Position numbers and translations under genes: made by a program. From Chromera velia (lineage: Eukaryota > Sar > Chromeraceae), in contig JAHBMJ010003386.1 of the NCBI GenBank assembly GCA_018398765.1, forward strand, positions 1 through 11,695: a DNA stretch of 11,695 bases, in the 5' to 3' direction. The notes under the pieces are model-generated. The model ran no database searches and was not told the DNA's origin. It worked only from the letters and a program-made list of their open reading frames with translations. Shown here in pieces: positions 7,101-11,695 of the stretch (position 1 is the stretch's first letter; every line of letters begins with the position of its first letter).

Positions 7101-9854
7101 GAGCGCTTTGCCTTCTGTAGGCTTTTTGCTGCGATTGCGTTGCTGTCGGAGGGACTGAAAGAGAGGCGCCGACTCTCTCTCTGAGTGGCTTCGTTACCTG
7201 ACTACTCACGCTTCCCGGCCCTGTCCCTGATTTGTCGTTTTCTTTGTCTTTTTCCGTTTGAGCAGCCCTAGGTTCGTATGCTTCTTTCTGGAGTTCTAGC
7301 TCGGTCTCTTCTGCGATGGGCTTCATCCCCCCACAGGCCATGGAGGGCCCACCGAAACTGCGGGAACGCTGGACCCTCCGGGCCCCCTCCCAATCCCCGG
7401 GGTGGCGCTGCCGTAAAGCAAGAGGGGGCACTCCAGGGGGAAGAGAAAACCTCTGGAGGGCATTCGGTTGTGCTTGGTCTTGTGTGGATATTCCTGTCGG
7501 TGCCTTGATTGTTTGTGTCTCTGTACCTTCTTCGGTATTTCTCTTCTCGCTCGTCTCTAACGTTGGAGGGTGCTTCTTCGCAGTGATGCTGCTGCTTTTG
7601 TGAGGGTGGGAGGGGGAGGAGAAGAATTTTTTCTTTCCACCCTGAGAAGAGTAGTCCTCCATCGTTCCTAAGTGAGGATCCTCGTTGGATTGTCTGACTG
7701 ACCCCTTGGTGTTCCGTTTGTCAAAAGATCCTCCGGTCAGAGGGGGTTCTGGTGGGACGATTGATAGGGAGCTGGTGGGGGACCCTGAGGGGTGTTGTCT
7801 TGCCCTGATCTCACATGAGAGAGTGAAAGGGGGGTCCTGATCATCTGATGGTTTGGGCACACAAAAGGAAAGAGCACTTCCATTTTTCTTCTGATTCAAC
7901 ACATATTCTTGTGTTCTCCCCTCCCAACTTTGTATGTTCTGTTTGTCCTCCTCTGTCTCGGACCTTCTCTGCATCTTCAAGCCTTCAGCAGGAGACTTCA
8001 TTTGAGAGGAAGAGGGCAACAGACCCTCGGCCTCTGAAGACCGGCGTCTGCCCACCTCTCTGGAGGAAAAACGGCCTTCTCTCCCCAGAGGAGACAGGGA
8101 AGACCGAGCAGACCCTTCATGAGACTGACCAAAATAGGGCGTCTTTGTTGAGGAGTGATGGACTAGAAACTGCGGGTTCCATACTTCCTCTTCTCCTTCA
8201 TCCCCCTCCTCCAAATAGTCCTCCCGGCCTACTGAGGGTCTTGCACTTGCGTGTTCTTCCCCCCCAAACCTCACGCACCCCTTACCATGGTGCTCTCTAT
8301 TCCCAGGAAGACCCAAAAGGCCCCGCTCGTCCCCGTGCCCGTCCAAACCCTCCAGACACTCCACTGCAGACGACGGAAGGGCCCAACCGAGCTCTGACTG
8401 TGGGCTTCCTAGATCGGCAGGGCGGGGGGGGGAGAGCGCAGAGACGGTCTCTAGTCCGTTTATCTCTGCAGCCTCATCCATTTCCATCTGCCTCATCGCG
8501 TCTGCCCACTCAGAGGGTCGCCCCTCTTCCTCCTCTGCCTTCCTCCAGCTGCTGCTCTCTATATACTCACTTTCGGCTGTGCGTGGTGGCCTCTCTCTAG
8601 GCACATACTGCTGTCCTGTATCGACAGACTCATTGGAACCTCGGATGGCAATGCGGTTCGAAGGGGGCCGGAGTACACCCTCCATGCGCTGATTGTCATC
8701 CGAAACAAATGACTCCCCAAGACCATAGACGGCCTCCTCTTCCTGTGCAAGTGCTGCTGCTAGGAAAGAATCACTCCTACTTCCTGCCCTAAATTTTCCT
8801 CCCTTTTGCTGCGTCCCATGGGTCTGGGGAATGTCTTCTGTGTCCGATTCCAGGTTGGCAAAGGACTCGAGAGCACCCAGTGCTCCGCGTAACCACCGCT
8901 CCTGGAAATCCTTTTCCAGGTCGACGCTGCTGCCGAGAGGAAACTGCGAAGTGGCAGAGGAAACTCCTTCGCGTTTGGAGACTTTCAGATAAGGGGGTAG
9001 GGCGTGGTTTTTGTCTTTCCGGGGTGCGGCAGGAAGACTCCCGCCTCTTTTGACTTTGGAAGGACAAACGGACTTTGGCAGGTTACGGATGAGAGACCGG
9101 GGTGAACGAGACGGTCTGCAAGCAGCAAGAAAGGGAGGCAAACAAATGGCAGGGAGAGCGTAGGTATATGAGTGAATGTAGCAAAGAACGGGAGAAGGGG
9201 AAAAAGGATGCTGCGAAACGAAACAAAACTGTATATTTTAAGTATGCGATCATAGGCGAAAACTGAATGGGAGCGGAAAACCGACAGCCCGAGATGGGGA
9301 AAGAAGTCCAGCTCGGGGCAAGAGAGAGACAATAAAGCGAGAACAGGGAGTGCCAACGATCTCTTGTTTGGTTTTCATTGTTTGGGGGTTTCATTTCTTC
9401 GACTTGATGTTGCTCAGACTCATACATATATTGTTTGTGGCGTTCTGAGGTTCCAACAAGGCGGTGTGGTCAGAATGGGACCTGTTGGGTGGCATGGCAT
9501 GTCGTGAGAAGTACAGAAAAGTGTGTGGAGCTTAGTGGAAGAAATAGACTGAACGCCGGCCTAGCAAAGGAACGCCAACAAACAAACAAATACATATGTG
9601 CACGTGCAAAGATGATTATATAAATCGACGCACCTTCTTTTCAACCAATCTTCAACATCCCTAAGGCAGGCAAAGGACGCCGACTTGGCGCCCTCCTGTG
9701 CAAAGTGAGATGTTCTGCCCCGGTTCCCAAAACTCTCCTTGCGATCAAACCAGCTGAGAGGCCGGACTTTTCCGCTGAGAGCGTTAAGTGCGCTGCAGTT
9801 ACTTCCTTGCATCGCGGCCGTCTCCTTCAGTGTTTCACTTGCTCTGGCGGACAT
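4135..9854 (-). CDS. Large serine-rich coiled-coil protein, three exons, function unknown
   Basis: Spliced model: exon 1 9854-9634, exon 2 9115-5629, exon 3 5331-4135 (TGA at 4137-4135), giving 1634 residues. Both junctions keep frame. Exon 1 ends in phase 2 and exon 2 restores Arg 74 (WLKRRPSRSPRSL). Exon 2 to exon 3 joins KEALLRT to VSELALELRAL, continuing a heptad pattern. Residues ~75-980 are low-complexity and rich in S, P, E, K and R, so probably disordered. Residues ~990-1250 are coiled coil with a break near 1015-1045. The rest is Ser-rich except for a compact hydrophobic block at ~1393-1450 (CFCSLTVV, KLIILTVNAGKPERFLRFVP) and a helix at ~1535-1555 (FLRALLLLTRDAVEAF), which could be one PH-like fold split by a Ser-rich loop. 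Many R-R-x-S sites occur. No signal peptide or membrane segment is seen. I do not recognise the family; a cytoskeletal, centrosomal or membrane scaffold is the likeliest class. The 5' end is uncertain: 9854 is the first in-frame ATG of exon 1, but an upstream exon is possible. Confidence 0.75.
5332..5628 (-). other. Intron 2 of the large coiled-coil gene (297 bp, phase 0)
   Basis: Donor ACG|GTACGT at 5628 and acceptor TCTTCCCAG at 5332. Without splicing, exon 2 would end in a 48-residue tail of unlike composition. Splicing instead continues the leucine-rich coiled coil. Confidence 0.85.
9116..9633 (-). other. Intron 1 of the large coiled-coil gene (518 bp, phase 2)
   Basis: Donor AAG|GTGCGT at 9633. 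The acceptor at 9116 is preceded by a strong pyrimidine tract (CCCTTTCTTGCTGCTTGCAG). The exon 2 frame has no ATG near its 5' end (it opens with TTG inside the pyrimidine tract), which calls for an upstream exon, and the phases of the two sites match. Confidence 0.8.
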
Positions 9855-10325
9855 TGCACCTGCACTTTCTTTCAAACCGAATAGCTGTCTGATCAGGATA
9901 TTTGTACGACTGCAAAGTAGGACGGTAAATTAACAGGCTCTGAAGCAGAAAGGCACCATTCTCTGCCGGCCGACTTTTCAATGCGGAAGTCATGCATTGA
10001 ATTTGGCCGTGACATGCATGCGTTTTAAAATTTTGAGAAAAAGTTTCGCGCGCGAGTGCGCAACGTGGATCGACGAGCCGACTGACCTGCAAGGAACAAT
10101 TTTTGTCAGACGCGCGCGGTGCGTGATCGATCGAAATCGGTGGCAGCATGGAGACGATTAGAGACGAGACGGTCGGTGGCCGGCGGTCCTGGCCGGAGGA
10201 TGACTGAGCTTCGACTCCTTGCATGAGTTTGACAGAACGCCGCATTCAGTTCGCTCCTGCCACGCCTCCAATGTCGATTGTTTGTCCGCCTTCTTTTTCT
10301 TGAACGGGGAGAAAGACCGATCTGA
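9855..10325. promoter_or_regulatory. Divergent promoter region between the coiled-coil gene and ITPA
   Basis: About 470 bases separate the two start codons, which point away from each other. There is a CpG-rich core (10045-10140, with GCGCGCG and GACGCGCGCGG), a TGCATGC word at 10015-10021 and no clear TATA box. On the minus strand it also holds an ATG-led open stretch of 53 codons (10245-10087) ending at a good donor, CAG|GTCAGT, and an acceptor-like site (CTACTTTGCAG) at 9910. A 5' exon or UTR intron of the coiled-coil gene may therefore lie here. Confidence 0.5.
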
Positions 10326-11084
10326 ATGCTGCGTCGCTTCCTCGGAGTCTCGGCATACTTGTGCGTCCAGATTATTCCCGTCTCCACATTTTCCTTTCGT
10401 CCCGGCCGCTTTCAGTGTCACATGTCCGCGATGGAGGTGTCCAAGGCTGCAGAGAAAGTTGCCTTGCATTTTTGCACCGGGAACAAAAACAAGCTTGCGG
10501 AGGTCCAGCAGATCCTAGGGGACAAGGTTGACTTGCGGTCTGCCAAAATTGACCTCCCGGAATTGCAGGGAGAGCCCGATGAGATCTCAAAGAAGAAGTG
10601 CCTGGAAGCATGGTCACAGCTGCACGTGCCTGTCATCGTGGAGGACACTCAACTGTGCTTCAATGCGTACAAAGGCCTTCCGGGACCGTACATCAAGTGG
10701 TTTTTGGAAAAGATGGGCCATGATGGGCTGAACAAGATGCTGGCAGCCTTTGAAGACAAGACAGCGTATGCCCAGTGTGTGTTTGCTTACTTTGACGGTG
10801 AAGAGAGCGAGCCTATTGTGTTTACTGGCAGGGTAGACGGGCAGATTGTGCCGGCAAGAGGACCGAAGGACTTCGGGTGGGATCCGATTTTTGAAGTTGG
10901 AAGCACAAAGCTGACATTCGCAGAGATGGACAAAGAGGCAAAGAATAAGATCAGCCACAGAGGAAGGGCTCTCGAGAAGCTCCACGGATGGGTGCTCGAG
11001 AATACAGAGAGAATTGCGCGTGCAGGAAGGGTGAAAGGAGCCCGGACTGCGAATGACGATCCGGAACAGAAACAACAAAGCTGA
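10326..11084 (+). CDS. Inosine triphosphate pyrophosphatase (ITPase, HAM1 family)
   Basis: An intronless 252-residue protein. The family hydrolyses ITP, dITP and XTP to the monophosphate and pyrophosphate, keeping deaminated purines out of DNA and RNA. It works as a homodimer with a divalent metal. Visible motifs: the nucleotide-binding TGNKNKL at 51-57; [14 protein letters not shown] at 75-88; the acidic [10 protein letters not shown] at 105-114; [13 protein letters not shown] at 118-130; FGWDPIFE at 183-190; and the base-recognition SHR at 210-212. Similarity to animal ITPA runs from about residue 45 to 225. That leaves a ~40-residue N-terminal extension ([15 protein letters not shown]...) and a polar C-terminal tail of ~25 residues. 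The extension could be an organelle leader. Met33 and Met36 are alternative starts; Met36 (10431) has G at -3 and +4, while Met1 has a weak context, so a shorter cytosolic form is possible. It is divergent from the coiled-coil gene, with no functional link. Confidence 0.96.
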   Translation: MLRRFLGVSAYLCVQIIPVSTFSFRPGRFQCHMSAMEVSKAAEKVALHFCTGNKNKLAEVQQILGDKVDLRSAKIDLPELQGEPDEISKKKCLEAWSQLHVPVIVEDTQLCFNAYKGLPGPYIKWFLEKMGHDGLNKMLAAFEDKTAYAQCVFAYFDGEESEPIVFTGRVDGQIVPARGPKDFGWDPIFEVGSTKLTFAEMDKEAKNKISHRGRALEKLHGWVLENTERIARAGRVKGARTANDDPEQKQQS

Positions 11085-11295
11085 GAACTGAAAACTTTTT
11101 TGTGTCTGTTGAATCTCAGAATGCAGATAGCGTTTCATTTATTGCAAGGCAGTCCTTACTGAGAGCCTTCTTCAGCTCTGTGTGTTTCGGTCTTCCTCCC
11201 TGCCCCCCTCCATTCCCCCCCAACCCCCCCGCCCATCTCACACCCTCCCTGCCTTCTTTCCCTTCTGCCGCTGTTTTCTCCCTTCCTTTCGTTTT
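11085..11295 (+). other. 3' flank of ITPA, pyrimidine-rich
   Basis: Follows the TGA at 11082-11084. It begins with a short ordinary stretch and becomes C- and T-rich from about 11185 (runs of C up to eight bases). No canonical AATAAA signal was seen and no second gene is present. Confidence 0.6.
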
Positions 11296-11301
11296 CTTTT
11301 T

Positions 11302-11333
<32 letters not shown>

Positions 11334-11569
11334 TCCTTCCTTCCTTCCTTCCTTCCTTCCTTCCTTCCTTTTTTTCTTTCTTTCTTTCTTCCTTCCTTCC
11401 TTCCTTTCTTTCTTTCTTCTTTCTTTCTTTCTTTCTTTCTTTCTTTCCTTCTTTCCTTCTTTCCTCCTTTCCTCCTTTCTTTCTCTCTTTCTTTCTCTCT
11501 TTCTTTCTCTCTTTCTTTCTCTCTTTCTTTCTCTCTTTCTTTCTCTCTTTCTTTCTTTCTTTCTTTCTC

Positions 11570-11608
<39 letters not shown>

Positions 11609-11621
11609 CTCTTTCTTTCTC

Positions 11622-11652
<31 letters not shown>

Positions 11653-11695
11653 CTCTTTCTTTCTTTCTTTCTTTCTTTCTCTCTTTCGTTCTTTC
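11296..11695. repeat. (TTTC)n/(TTCC)n microsatellite running off the window
   Basis: About 400 bases with almost no purines on the plus strand. TTTC tetramers are followed by a TTCC block (about 11334-11370), a short TTTC block, a second TTCC block, then TTTC with regular CTCT interruptions (TTTCTTTCTCTC units) to the edge. The regular CTCT interruptions suggest a higher-order 12-base unit in 11480-11560. Confidence 0.97.

Noticed and set aside
7848-8600. Plus-strand 250-codon open frame
   Set aside because: It lies antisense inside exon 2 of the coiled-coil gene. The protein is Pro/Arg-rich with no domain, as expected from the complement of Ser/Glu/Arg-rich coding DNA.
10106-10469. Minus-strand open frames over the ITPA 5' end
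   Set aside because: They overlap the clear ITPA coding start in antisense and show no coding features; only the ATG at 10245 was kept as a candidate 5' exon.

Overview
The window looks like nuclear DNA of a protist or alga. Genes have GT-AG spliceosomal introns (184, 297 and 518 bp can be placed), there are no operons or Shine-Dalgarno sites, the intergenic DNA is full of micro- and minisatellites, and the one well-known protein is a eukaryote-type ITPase. The best guess, an inference only, is an alveolate of the chromerid type (Chromera-like): a secretory leader on a thiamin-salvage enzyme, a very long serine-rich coiled-coil protein, and TGCATGC motifs like those bound by apicomplexan AP2 factors. 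No search was run to confirm it.

Layout. Positions 1-1046: a 48-bp minisatellite (14 copies), a polypurine tract and an AC/AG microsatellite, which appear to lie inside an intron of the next gene. Positions 1047-1739, minus strand: two exons of a TenA-family (thiaminase II/aminopyrimidine hydrolase-like) protein with a signal peptide; the 3' part of the gene is outside the window. Positions 1740-4134: about 2.4 kb without a gene, holding a GC-rich block, a hairpin, and a 519-bp segment present twice at 100% identity on either side of a single N. The duplication is most likely an assembly error at a poly-C tract, and it sits on a short MITE-like element. Positions 4135-9854, minus strand: a three-exon gene for a ~1634-residue, mostly disordered protein with a long coiled coil, many R-R-x-S phosphorylation or 14-3-3-like sites, and a possible PH-like C-terminal domain; its function is not recognised. 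Positions 9855-10325: a divergent (head-to-head) promoter region. Positions 10326-11084, plus strand: a complete intronless ITPase (ITPA/HAM1) with an N-terminal extension. Positions 11085-11695: the 3' flank, running into a ~400-bp TTTC/TTCC microsatellite that reaches the window edge.

The genes do not form one pathway. ITPA (nucleotide-pool cleaning) and the scaffold-like protein share a bidirectional promoter region only. The most useful points for a reader are the spliced models of the two minus-strand genes, which single ORFs do not show, and the probable false duplication at 2556-3594.
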